DNA of 64,000 nucleotides from Mycolicibacterium lutetiense (lineage in GTDB: Bacteria; Actinomycetota; Actinomycetes; Mycobacteriales; Mycobacteriaceae), in assembly GCF_017876775.1 (NCBI RefSeq), contig NZ_JAGIOP010000001.1, positions 682,001-746,000 on the forward strand, written 5' to 3'. The notes under the pieces are model-generated. The model saw only the letters and a program-made list of their open reading frames with translations. It searched no databases and was not told the DNA's origin. Every line of letters begins with the position of its first letter. Position 1 is the stretch's first letter. Below, piece by piece: positions 55,652 through 62,963 of this stretch. A program made the translations under genes and the position numbers.

Positions 55652-56589
55652 CGGCGGGCCTTCCTCCGGCGCCGCCGCAGCCCGCCGCTACCCGGGTCGA
55701 GGGCGTCGCGCAGCCCGTCACCGACCAGGTTGGCGCACAGGATGATCAGCACCAGCACCCCGGCCGGGAACAGAAATACCCAGGGGAACGTCGTGGCGGA
55801 TTTGGTGCCGTCGGCGATCAGTGTGCCGAGTGAGACGTCGGGCGCCTGGATACCGAATCCCAGGTAGCTCAAACCGGTTTCGGCCAGTATCGCCACACCG
55901 ACGTTGAGCGCAGTGTCGATGATCAGGATGGACGCGACGTTGGGGAGGATGTGCCGCACGATGATGCGGCCACTGCTGACACCCATATACCGTGCGGCCA
56001 AAACGAATTCGCGTTCCCGCAGGCTCAGGGTCATTCCGCGCACAATGCGTGAGCTGATCATCCAGCTGAACGCCGAGAGCAGCACGATCAGCCAGAACAC
56101 CCGGTCCGACTGACTCAACCGCGGGGTGACGATGGCGATCAGGATGAAGCTCGGCACCACCAGCAGCACGTCGACGATCCACATCAGCGTGCGGTCGCGC
56201 CAGCCGCCGAAGTAGCCTGCGACCGATCCGACTGTGGCGGCGATGAGGGTCGAGATGAACGCGACGCAGACGCCGATCAACATGGATTTCTGCATGCCGC
56301 GCAGGGTTTGGGCGAAAATGTCCTGCCCCAGTGCGTTGGTGCCGAACCAGTGGTCGAGTGACGGCGGCTCCTGCAGCGCGTAATAGTCGAGGTCCGAGTA
56401 GTTGTAGGGCAGTACCGACGGCAATGCGTAACAGGCCACGAACATGACCACCAGAAGCGCGAGCGACACCACGGCGGGCCAGTTGCGCAGGAACCGGCGG
56501 AACACGAGGGTGCGCCGAGTGGCGAATTCCTCGGTGTGCAGACCCGAACGGGCCGCGGTGGCCTCTGAGGCGGTGGCGTCAGACGTCAT
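55648..56589 (-). CDS. oppC: Oligopeptide ABC transporter permease OppC
   Basis: 313-residue inner-membrane permease with six membrane segments and a long N-terminal tail. The BPD_transp_1 EAA loop is visible ([21 protein letters not shown], with G and the LPN motif). An N-terminal helix domain is marked OppC_N ([15 protein letters not shown]). It forms the channel with OppB. ATG 56589 is coupled to oppB by a 4-nt overlap; upstream in-frame sequence belongs to oppB. It matches Rv1282c. Confidence 0.93.
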   Translation of the reverse strand: MTSDATASEATAARSGLHTEEFATRRTLVFRRFLRNWPAVVSLALLVVMFVACYALPSVLPYNYSDLDYYALQEPPSLDHWFGTNALGQDIFAQTLRGMQKSMLIGVCVAFISTLIAATVGSVAGYFGGWRDRTLMWIVDVLLVVPSFILIAIVTPRLSQSDRVFWLIVLLSAFSWMISSRIVRGMTLSLREREFVLAARYMGVSSGRIIVRHILPNVASILIIDTALNVGVAILAETGLSYLGFGIQAPDVSLGTLIADGTKSATTFPWVFLFPAGVLVLIILCANLVGDGLRDALDPGSGGLRRRRRKARR

Positions 56590-57563
56590 GTCACCCTCAC
56601 CCTGGGATCCAGTACCGCATAGATGACATCGGAGAGCAGACCGGCCACCAGGATGACGGTGCCGGTGAAGACCGTGATGGCCGCGATGATGTTGGTGTCC
56701 TGGGTGGCGATGCCCTGCACGACCCATTCACCCATGCCGTGCCAGCCGAAGATCTTCTCGACGAACACCGAGCCGGTGACCAAACCGGCCACGCCGTAGG
56801 CGAACAGGGTGGCCATGGGGATGAGCGCGGTCCGCAGGCCATGCTTGAACAAGGCTTGGCGCCGAGTCAGACCTTTGGCCCGCGCCGTGCGGATGAAGTC
56901 CTGGCCGAGCACATCGAGCATCGCGTTGCGTTGATACCGGCTGTACCCGGCGATCGCCATCAGTGCCAGCGTGAACGTGGGCAACACGAGGTGCTGCAAC
57001 CGGTCGACGAACTGATCCCAGGCGCCGCCGACGGGCACCGGTGCGGTTTCCCCGGTGAACTCGAACAGCTGCACGCCCAGTATCGAGTTCACGTTGAGCG
57101 CGGCCAGGATCAGCATGTTGGCGATCACGAACGAGGGCGTGCTGATCACCAGCAGCGACAGCACCGTGATGACCCGGTCGGACAGTCGGTACTGGCGGAT
57201 CGCGCCCCAGGCCCCGACCACCACACCGATCACTGCGCCGGAGATCGCCCCGATGACGAGCAGGCGCAGGGTCACGCCGATGCGTCGCCACAATTCGTCG
57301 GAGACCGGCTGTCCGGTCACGGTCGTCCCGAAATCGCCCCGGACCGCCCCGGCGGCCCAGTCCACGTAGCGCAGGGGAATCGGCTTGTCGAGGCCGAGCT
57401 CGGCGCTCTTGGCGTCGATCGCAGACTGCGGTGGCCGCGGATTGCGCTGTTCCAGGCTGTCGAGGGGTTTGAAGTTCAACGACGTCAGAGTGAACGTCAG
57501 GAAGGAGGCCAGGGCCAGCAACACCATGTAGTTGAGCAGCCGGCGCGCAAGAAAGCGCGTCAT
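56586..57563 (-). CDS. oppB: Oligopeptide ABC transporter permease OppB
   Basis: 325-residue permease with six membrane segments; the first helix (NYMVLLALASFLTFTLTSL) is followed by a large outer loop and by the EAA motif (DFIRTARAKGLTRRQALF). Its length equals the M. tuberculosis Rv1283c product as I recall it. First gene of the leftward operon oppBCDA. ATG 57563 gives the standard MTRFLARRL N-terminus; upstream in-frame codons are outside the family. No clear promoter hexamers were identified in the 161-nt gap shared with the divergent small-peptide gene. Confidence 0.93.
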   Translation of the reverse strand: MTRFLARRLLNYMVLLALASFLTFTLTSLNFKPLDSLEQRNPRPPQSAIDAKSAELGLDKPIPLRYVDWAAGAVRGDFGTTVTGQPVSDELWRRIGVTLRLLVIGAISGAVIGVVVGAWGAIRQYRLSDRVITVLSLLVISTPSFVIANMLILAALNVNSILGVQLFEFTGETAPVPVGGAWDQFVDRLQHLVLPTFTLALMAIAGYSRYQRNAMLDVLGQDFIRTARAKGLTRRQALFKHGLRTALIPMATLFAYGVAGLVTGSVFVEKIFGWHGMGEWVVQGIATQDTNIIAAITVFTGTVILVAGLLSDVIYAVLDPRVRVT

Positions 57564-57684
57564 CCGGATGTCCCTGCCCACGGCTGCATGGGACACAGGG
57601 TAAATCAGCCGGGAACCGGAATCCCTCATCGCGGCGATGTGAGCTTTCGGCGTGCCCGCGCCCGGTGGTGAACTGGCAGGCGGC

Positions 57685-57702
57685 TCACAGCTTCGGCCTA
57701 GA
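57685..57702 (+). promoter_or_regulatory. Motif copy 1 (TCACAGCT...TAGA) upstream of the first small-peptide gene
   Basis: TCACAGCTTCGGCCTAGA agrees at 14 of 18 positions with the motif upstream of the response regulator at 58628-58645. Fourteen nt separate its TAG from a CTGA that precedes the start codon. It is a candidate response-regulator or alternative promoter site. Confidence 0.35.
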
Positions 57703-57724
57703 AATCGGGCGTTCACTGAAGCAC

Positions 57725-57976
57725 ATGAAGGTCAGCGGACTGAAGAATATGAGAGTGATCGCTGCGGTCGCCGGTGGTGCGGCAGTGGTGGGGCTGGGCG
57801 TGTTCGGAGCGGTCTCGGACGTACACCTGGGGACTCATGCGGTGGCCTCCGGATCCCACATGAACATCGGCCAGACGACCACGGAGACGACGCCGCCGAC
57901 TGCTCCGGCGGTCTCGATGGCAGTACCCGCGATGCGGGGCTACACCCCGCCGTCCGGGTTCGCCACCACGCACTGA
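57725..57976 (+). CDS. Small exported Thr/Pro-rich protein, copy 1
   Basis: 83-residue protein with a basic N-terminus (MKVSGLKNMR), one hydrophobic signal/anchor segment (AAVAGGAAVVGLGVFGAV, about 13-30), and a short outer tail rich in Thr and Pro (TTTETTPPTAP) that ends PPSGFATTH. No family is recognised. The next gene has the same plan and the same type of C-terminal end, so the reading frame is real by paralogy. ATG 57725 is chosen over an upstream GTG because the signal segment would otherwise be too far from the N-terminus. Likely surface or secreted. Confidence 0.65.
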   Translation: MKVSGLKNMRVIAAVAGGAAVVGLGVFGAVSDVHLGTHAVASGSHMNIGQTTTETTPPTAPAVSMAVPAMRGYTPPSGFATTH

Positions 57977-58039
57977 GTACTCGGCGAGGCGGGACATCGG
58001 TTTCACCTCCGGCAGCAGCGGTTATACGAGGTTGCGGAG

Positions 58040-58309
58040 GTGAGCGCATTGAGTAGCGCGAAGGGAAACAATCAGCGAAATCTCAAATGGATCGCGGCCG
58101 GGGTCGGGGCGGTCGGGGGGTTAGCCACGGCGACGCTCGGGGTGGGCATTGGCGGTGTCGTGACCGGAGCCCCCCAGCGGGTCGAACCACCGGCCATCAC
58201 CACTGGCCAGACCGTTGCTCCGACCACTCCGCCGACCGCTCCAGAGACATCGCACGCCTCGCCGACAGTCTCGGCGACGACACCGCCGGGGTTTGCCACG
58301 CCGCACTGA
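58040..58309 (+). CDS. Small exported Thr/Pro-rich protein, copy 2
   Basis: 89-residue paralogue of the preceding gene: basic start, one hydrophobic segment (IAAGVGAVGGLATATLGVGI), then a Thr/Pro-rich tail (TTGQTVAPTTPPTAPETSHA) ending TPPGFATPH. The shared PPTAP core and GFAT-x-H end are the main evidence for both. GTG 58040 follows GCGGAGG, which is a plausible ribosome site. It lies 63 nt after copy 1. Confidence 0.65.
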   Translation: MSALSSAKGNNQRNLKWIAAGVGAVGGLATATLGVGIGGVVTGAPQRVEPPAITTGQTVAPTTPPTAPETSHASPTVSATTPPGFATPH

Positions 58310-58384
58310 CGGCGGCTGATTTCGTCGATCGGATGCCACGTGTGCGGTTTTGCCCGACTGGGTCCGACCGGTAGGCAGGTCGGT

Positions 58385-58624
58385 GTGAGAGCAGACGAAC
58401 GCAACAGGTGGACCAGGCACGCGGTGGCCGGGGTGGGAGCGCTCGCACTGGCAACGATGGGTGCATTCGGCGCGATGGTGGCCGAGCCGCCGAGCAACGG
58501 AGCGGTGCCGGCGGGCCAACTGGGTGAAACCGTCACGAAGACAACGGCTCCCAGTGAGATCAAAACACCTTTCGCCAAGCCGAAGTTGAAGGTGGACCTG
58601 CCCAAGGGTTACGGCAACGGCTGA
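58385..58624 (+). CDS. Small exported protein, copy 3 (diverged)
   Basis: 79-residue protein with a basic N-terminus, one hydrophobic segment (AVAGVGALALATMGAFGAMV) and a short tail (GETVTKTTAPSEIKTPF) that ends in a Lys/Pro-rich KVDLPKGYGNG instead of GFAT-x-H. The plan is that of copies 1 and 2 but the tail has changed. GTG 58385 is chosen; in-frame sequence upstream has no start with a better site. It lies 75 nt after copy 2 and 64 nt before the response regulator gene. Confidence 0.6.
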   Translation: MRADERNRWTRHAVAGVGALALATMGAFGAMVAEPPSNGAVPAGQLGETVTKTTAPSEIKTPFAKPKLKVDLPKGYGNG

Positions 58625-58627
58625 TCT

Positions 58628-58645
58628 TCACAGCTGGCGCATAGA
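58628..58645 (+). promoter_or_regulatory. Motif copy 2 upstream of the response regulator gene
   Basis: TCACAGCTGGCGCATAGA. The GCGCATAG part (58637-58644) recurs at 62912-62919 upstream of the GT2 gene. In both places 44 nt separate it from the start codon and 36 nt from a CTGA tetramer. Confidence 0.45.
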
Positions 58646-58688
58646 GAGCGCTCAGGTCGGGCCTAACGAGCGGGCGAATACTGAGCGG

Positions 58689-59438
58689 GTGAGTCCGACG
58701 ACCAATGGCACCGATCCCGACGCGCGGACCGTCATGCGCCGTGCCGACGGCAATCCGATCCAGGTCCTGGTGGTCGATGATGAGCCCGTTCTGGCCGAGC
58801 TGGTGTCGATGGCGCTTCGTTACGAGGGCTGGGACATTGCCACTGCGGGCGATGGCGCGAGTGCCATCGCGGCGGCCCGGGTGAATCCACCCGATGTGGT
58901 CGTCCTCGACGTGATGTTGCCCGACATGAGTGGTCTGGACGTCCTGCGCAGACTGCGGGAGCAGATTCCCGGCCTGCCGCTGCTGCTGCTGACCGCCAAG
59001 GATTCGGTGGAGGACCGCATCGCCGGCCTCACCGCAGGCGGCGACGACTATGTCACCAAGCCGTTCAGCCTCGAAGAAGTGGTGCTGCGGTTGCGGGCGC
59101 TGCTCCGGCGCACGGGTGTGACCAGTGCAGACGGCGGAGCCAAGATCGTCGTCGGCGACCTCGTGCTCGACGAGGACAGTCATGAGGTGACCCGCGCCGG
59201 TGATCCGATCACCCTGACCGCCACCGAGTTCGAGCTGCTGCGGTTCATGATGCGCAACGCCAAACGGGTGTTGAGCAAGGCCCAGATCCTGGATCGGGTG
59301 TGGAGTTACGACTTCGGCGGCCGGTCCAACATCGTCGAGCTGTACGTCTCGTATCTCCGCAAGAAGATCGACAGCGGACGGGAACCGATGATCCACACGC
59401 TGCGCGGTGCGGGTTATGTCCTCCGACCTGCGCGCTGA
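58689..59438 (+). CDS. OmpR/PhoB-family response regulator, TrcR-like
   Basis: 249-residue regulator: a receiver with acidic pocket VVDDEP (28-33), phospho-acceptor Asp74 (VLDVMLPD) and TKPF Lys, and an OmpR-type winged helix (LTATEFELLRFMM, VELYVSYLRKKID, RGAGYVLRPAR). It resembles TrcR or TcrX types of M. tuberculosis. GTG start. Its 3' end overlaps the histidine kinase start by 23 nt, so they are co-translated. The motif at 58628 suggests autoregulation. The downstream genes suggest control of cell-envelope glycosylation. Confidence 0.9.
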   Translation: MSPTTNGTDPDARTVMRRADGNPIQVLVVDDEPVLAELVSMALRYEGWDIATAGDGASAIAAARVNPPDVVVLDVMLPDMSGLDVLRRLREQIPGLPLLLLTAKDSVEDRIAGLTAGGDDYVTKPFSLEEVVLRLRALLRRTGVTSADGGAKIVVGDLVLDEDSHEVTRAGDPITLTATEFELLRFMMRNAKRVLSKAQILDRVWSYDFGGRSNIVELYVSYLRKKIDSGREPMIHTLRGAGYVLRPAR

Positions 59439-61014
59439 GGCGACGCCGGGGTCCGGCAGTGCCGCCCGGTGGTGGTTGCCGCGGACCTGGTCGTTGCGGG
59501 CTCGGCTGGTCGTCACCCAGGTAGCCCTCCTGGCGGTGGTGTGCGCGAGCATCGGCATCGCGACAGAGTTTGCGCTGCAACGGTTTTTGATGAACCAGCT
59601 CGACGATCAACTGATCGAGGCCGGCTGGCGCTCGGCCGCCATCTTCGAATTGCCTTCTCCGCCACCGGGAACCCCGCCGCCGCCGGGGATGCGCCGTCAT
59701 CACCGCATACCGTTCGACCCAGAGGGCGGGCCGGGCCCCGGATTCCTCAACGCACCGGGGCAGGCCGCACGCATGGTCGGTGCGGTGGTGGCACCGAACC
59801 GGCCGGTGGATGCGGGTGTGATCACCGCCGACGGCGACCGACTAGGGGTCACTGCGGCCGCGGCTGCCCAGCTGTCCCAGATTTCGCCGACCAGGCATCC
59901 CGAAACCGTTGACCTCGACGGGCTGGGGCGCTACCGGCTGATCGGCCTGCCCCCGCGCCACGGCGGCCCGCAGACCATCGTGACCGGGCTGCCGACCGCC
60001 GTTGTCGACGACACCCTGTTGTGGGTGCTGGGGATGTTCTGTGTGCTGGCGGTGATCGCTCTGATCGCCGCGACCACCGCGGGAACCCTGATCATCCGGC
60101 GTCAACTGGCCCCGCTGTCACGCGTTTCGGCGGCTGCGCGCCGAGTGGCCGATCTCGAGCTCGACCGCGGCGAGGTGGAGTTGCCGACGTCGATCGTGGC
60201 GGTCGACCCGGTTACTGCCCACACGGAAGTCGGCCAGCTCGGCACCTCGCTGAACCGGATGCTCGACCGCATCGCCGGTGCGCTGTCGGCCCGGCACGCC
60301 AGTGAGACCCGGGTGCGCCAGTTCGTCGCCGACGCCAGCCACGAACTGCGGACACCGTTGGCCGCCATCCGGGGTTACACCGAGTTGGCCCAGCGGAAAC
60401 GCGACGATCTGCCCGCCGACGTGGCCCACGCGATGAACCGGGTGGAGTCCGAGACCACGCGGATGACCCAGTTGGTGGAGGACATGCTGCTGTTGGCCCG
60501 CCTTGACGACGGCCGGCCGTTGGAACGCGACAGCGTGGACGTGTCCCGGCTGATCGTCGACTCGGTGAGCGACGCCCACATCGCCGGCCCGGAACACGAG
60601 TGGTCGCTGGATCTACCCGAGGACCCGGTGGTGGTCGAGGGCGATGAGGCCAGGCTGCATCAGGTCCTGGCGAATCTGCTGGCCAACGCGCGGACCCACA
60701 CCCCGCCGGGTACCTCGGTGACGGTGTCGCTGAAACCCGACGCCGGTGCGGTGCTGCTGACCGTCGCCGACGACGGTCCGGGCATCCCGGCGACGCTGCT
60801 GCCCGACGTGTTCGAACGATTTGCCCGCGGTGACTCGTCGCGTTCGCGGCGCGGAGGCAGCACCGGGTTGGGCCTGGCGATTGTGGCTGCGGTGGTCAAG
60901 GCGCACGGCGGCACCATCGAGGTGAGCAGCACGGCGGGTTCCACCGAGTTCGTGGTGCGGCTGCCGGGCGAGAGCTCACAGGGCACGCACAGGACGGACC
61001 AATCGGGCACCTAG
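59416..61014 (+). CDS. Sensor histidine kinase, TrcS-like
   Basis: 532-residue membrane kinase. Two membrane segments (about 25-50 and 205-230) flank a large periplasmic sensor domain rich in Pro and Arg/His (PPPGTPPPPGMRRHHR). HAMP follows, then the phosphorylated His309 (DASHELRTPLA), the N box NLLANARTHTP, the G1 box DDGPGIP and the G2 box GGSTGLGLAIV. ATG 59416 chosen; GTG 59407 is in frame. The short C-terminal tail after the ATPase is unremarkable. Signal unknown. Confidence 0.92.
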   Translation: MSSDLRAEATPGSGSAARWWLPRTWSLRARLVVTQVALLAVVCASIGIATEFALQRFLMNQLDDQLIEAGWRSAAIFELPSPPPGTPPPPGMRRHHRIPFDPEGGPGPGFLNAPGQAARMVGAVVAPNRPVDAGVITADGDRLGVTAAAAAQLSQISPTRHPETVDLDGLGRYRLIGLPPRHGGPQTIVTGLPTAVVDDTLLWVLGMFCVLAVIALIAATTAGTLIIRRQLAPLSRVSAAARRVADLELDRGEVELPTSIVAVDPVTAHTEVGQLGTSLNRMLDRIAGALSARHASETRVRQFVADASHELRTPLAAIRGYTELAQRKRDDLPADVAHAMNRVESETTRMTQLVEDMLLLARLDDGRPLERDSVDVSRLIVDSVSDAHIAGPEHEWSLDLPEDPVVVEGDEARLHQVLANLLANARTHTPPGTSVTVSLKPDAGAVLLTVADDGPGIPATLLPDVFERFARGDSSRSRRGGSTGLGLAIVAAVVKAHGGTIEVSSTAGSTEFVVRLPGESSQGTHRTDQSGT

Positions 61015-61033
61015 CGGCCGCGGCAAACATGAA

Positions 61034-62908
61034 GTGGTGACCCTTGTTGCCGCGGAGCTTCTGCCTGCCGAGCAGTCCCAGACTCGCGCAGAAGCCCGGC
61101 GGGCGATGCGATTCCCTTCGGGCCCGCACCGGGTTGCCCTCGGACTGTTGTTGGCCGGCACCGCGGTGCTCTACCTGTGGAATTTGTCGAGCAGCGGGTG
61201 GGCCAACGCGTTCTATTCGGCCGCCGCGCAGGCCGGCGCCGAGAACTGGACCGCGATGCTGTTCGGGTCCAGCGACGCCCGCAACGCCATCACCGTCGAC
61301 AAGACGCCCGCGGCATTGTGGATCACCGACCTCTCGGTGCGCCTGTTCGGGCTGAGTTCGTGGAGCATCCTGGTGCCGCAGGCCTTGATGGGTGTCGGTG
61401 CGGTCGCGGTGCTCTACGCGGCGGTGCGCCGGGCGGCCGGGCCGTGGGCCGGTCTGTTGGCCGGCACGGTGCTGGCGCTGACGCCGGTGGCCGCGTTGAT
61501 CTTCCGGTTCAACAATCCCGATGCGCTCCTGGTGCTGTTGCTCATCGTGGCGGCCTACTGTGTGCAGCGCGGGATCGAAAAAGATTCCAGCCGTTGGTGG
61601 TTCGTCGCTGCAGGGACTGCGGTCGGCTTCGGATTCCTGGCCAAGATGCTGCAGGCGTTCCTGGTATTGCCGGGACTTGCCGCAGCGATGCTGGTCGCCG
61701 GCGACCGCCCGCTGGGGCGGCGCGTGCGGGATGTCGTCACGGCGGCCGCAGCGATGGTCCTCAGCGGTGGCTGGTATCTGGTGCTGGTGGAGTTGTGGCC
61801 GTCCTCGTCGCGGCCCTACATCGGTGGTTCGCAGCACGACAGCATCGTCGAATTGGCCTTGGGGTACAACGGTCTGGGCCGGCTCACCGGTGATGAAACG
61901 GGGGGTCTCGGCAACCTGAACTTCGACGTCGGGCCGGGTCGGTTGTTCGGATCGCAGATGGGCGCCGATATCGCCTGGTTGTTGCCTGCCGCGCTGATCT
62001 GTCTGGTGGCCGGTCTCTACTTGACCCGCCGGGCCGGGCGCACAGACCCGACCCGCGCCGCACTCATCCTGTGGGGTGGTTGGCTTCTGGTCACTGCCCT
62101 GGTGTTCAGCTTCATGAACGGCATCGTCCATCCGTACTACACCGTGGCCCTCGCCCCGGGGATCGGTGCGGTCCTCGGTATCGGCGCCACGCTGCTGTGG
62201 CGGTGCCGCACCGACATCCGCGCTGCCACGACGATGTCGGGTGCGGTGCTGGTGACCACGATTCTGGCCGCGGTGCTGTTGGCCCGCAACGACGATGCGT
62301 TCCCGTGGCTGCGGGCCGCGGTGGCGGTGGTGGGTGTGGGCGCCACGGTACTGCTGCTGGTGGTCGCACGGTTGGAGCGCCCAATGGTGCGGGTGACAGC
62401 GGTGCTGGCGACCGCGGCCTGCCTGGCCGGTCCAGCCGTGTACTCGATCGCCACGGCGTCCGTCCCGCACACGGGGGCGATACCGTCCGTCGGTCCATCG
62501 CGCGGTGGCGGCGGGTTCGGCGGAATGTTCGCGGCTCCCGAACCCGGGCCGGCCCTGACCGCGACGCTGGCCGCCGATGCCGACCGCTACCAGTGGGCGG
62601 CCGCCGTGGTGAGCTCGTCGAACGCTGCGGGATACCAATTGGCCACCCGCGCACCGGTGATGGCGGTCGGAGGCTTCAACGGCACGGATCCGGCGCCCAC
62701 GCTCGAAGAATTCCGGCGTCTCGTCGACGACGGCGCCATCCACTACTTCATCCGATCCCGCATCATGGCCGGCAGGTTCGGCGGACACACGCCCAGCGGC
62801 AGTCGGGCGGCCACCGAGATCGCGGAATGGGTCCAGGCCCACTACAACCCGGTCACCGTCGACGACGTCACCATCTACGACCTGACTCAGCGTGCGTCGA
62901 ACACATAG
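61034..62908 (+). CDS. GT39/ArnT-like polyprenyl-phosphate glycosyltransferase (YkcB-like)
   Basis: 624-residue membrane enzyme with 11-13 hydrophobic segments. The catalytic DK motif follows the first helix (AITVDKTPAALW), and RFNNPDALLVLLL and WLLPAALICL are typical of the family. A C-terminal soluble, extracytoplasmic domain (residues about 500-620) holds a Gly-rich loop (GPSRGGGGFGGM). It transfers a sugar from a polyprenyl phosphate to an envelope acceptor. The pair with the next gene resembles ykcB-ykcC of Bacillus subtilis. Starts with tandem GTG codons 19 nt after the kinase gene. Confidence 0.88.
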   Translation: MVTLVAAELLPAEQSQTRAEARRAMRFPSGPHRVALGLLLAGTAVLYLWNLSSSGWANAFYSAAAQAGAENWTAMLFGSSDARNAITVDKTPAALWITDLSVRLFGLSSWSILVPQALMGVGAVAVLYAAVRRAAGPWAGLLAGTVLALTPVAALIFRFNNPDALLVLLLIVAAYCVQRGIEKDSSRWWFVAAGTAVGFGFLAKMLQAFLVLPGLAAAMLVAGDRPLGRRVRDVVTAAAAMVLSGGWYLVLVELWPSSSRPYIGGSQHDSIVELALGYNGLGRLTGDETGGLGNLNFDVGPGRLFGSQMGADIAWLLPAALICLVAGLYLTRRAGRTDPTRAALILWGGWLLVTALVFSFMNGIVHPYYTVALAPGIGAVLGIGATLLWRCRTDIRAATTMSGAVLVTTILAAVLLARNDDAFPWLRAAVAVVGVGATVLLLVVARLERPMVRVTAVLATAACLAGPAVYSIATASVPHTGAIPSVGPSRGGGGFGGMFAAPEPGPALTATLAADADRYQWAAAVVSSSNAAGYQLATRAPVMAVGGFNGTDPAPTLEEFRRLVDDGAIHYFIRSRIMAGRFGGHTPSGSRAATEIAEWVQAHYNPVTVDDVTIYDLTQRASNT

Positions 62909-62919
62909 CCGGCGCATAG
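62907..62919 (+). promoter_or_regulatory. Motif copy 3 (GCCGGCGCATAG) upstream of the GT2 gene
   Basis: GCCGGCGCATAG ends at 62919, 44 nt before the GT2 start codon, with CTGA at 62956-62959. The same element, GCTGGCGCATAG, and the same spacings precede the response regulator gene. This suggests a second promoter for the last gene of the cluster. Confidence 0.45.
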
Positions 62920-62963
62920 CTTCGTCCAACCCGGGTCACACGCCGGCGGACAACGCTGAACTC

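Noticed and set aside
60896..62929. A 677-codon minus-strand frame opposite the kinase end and the GT39 gene.
   Set aside because: Composition is His/Gln/Arg-rich with no recognisable motif, while the opposite strand has full membrane topology and the DK catalytic motif.
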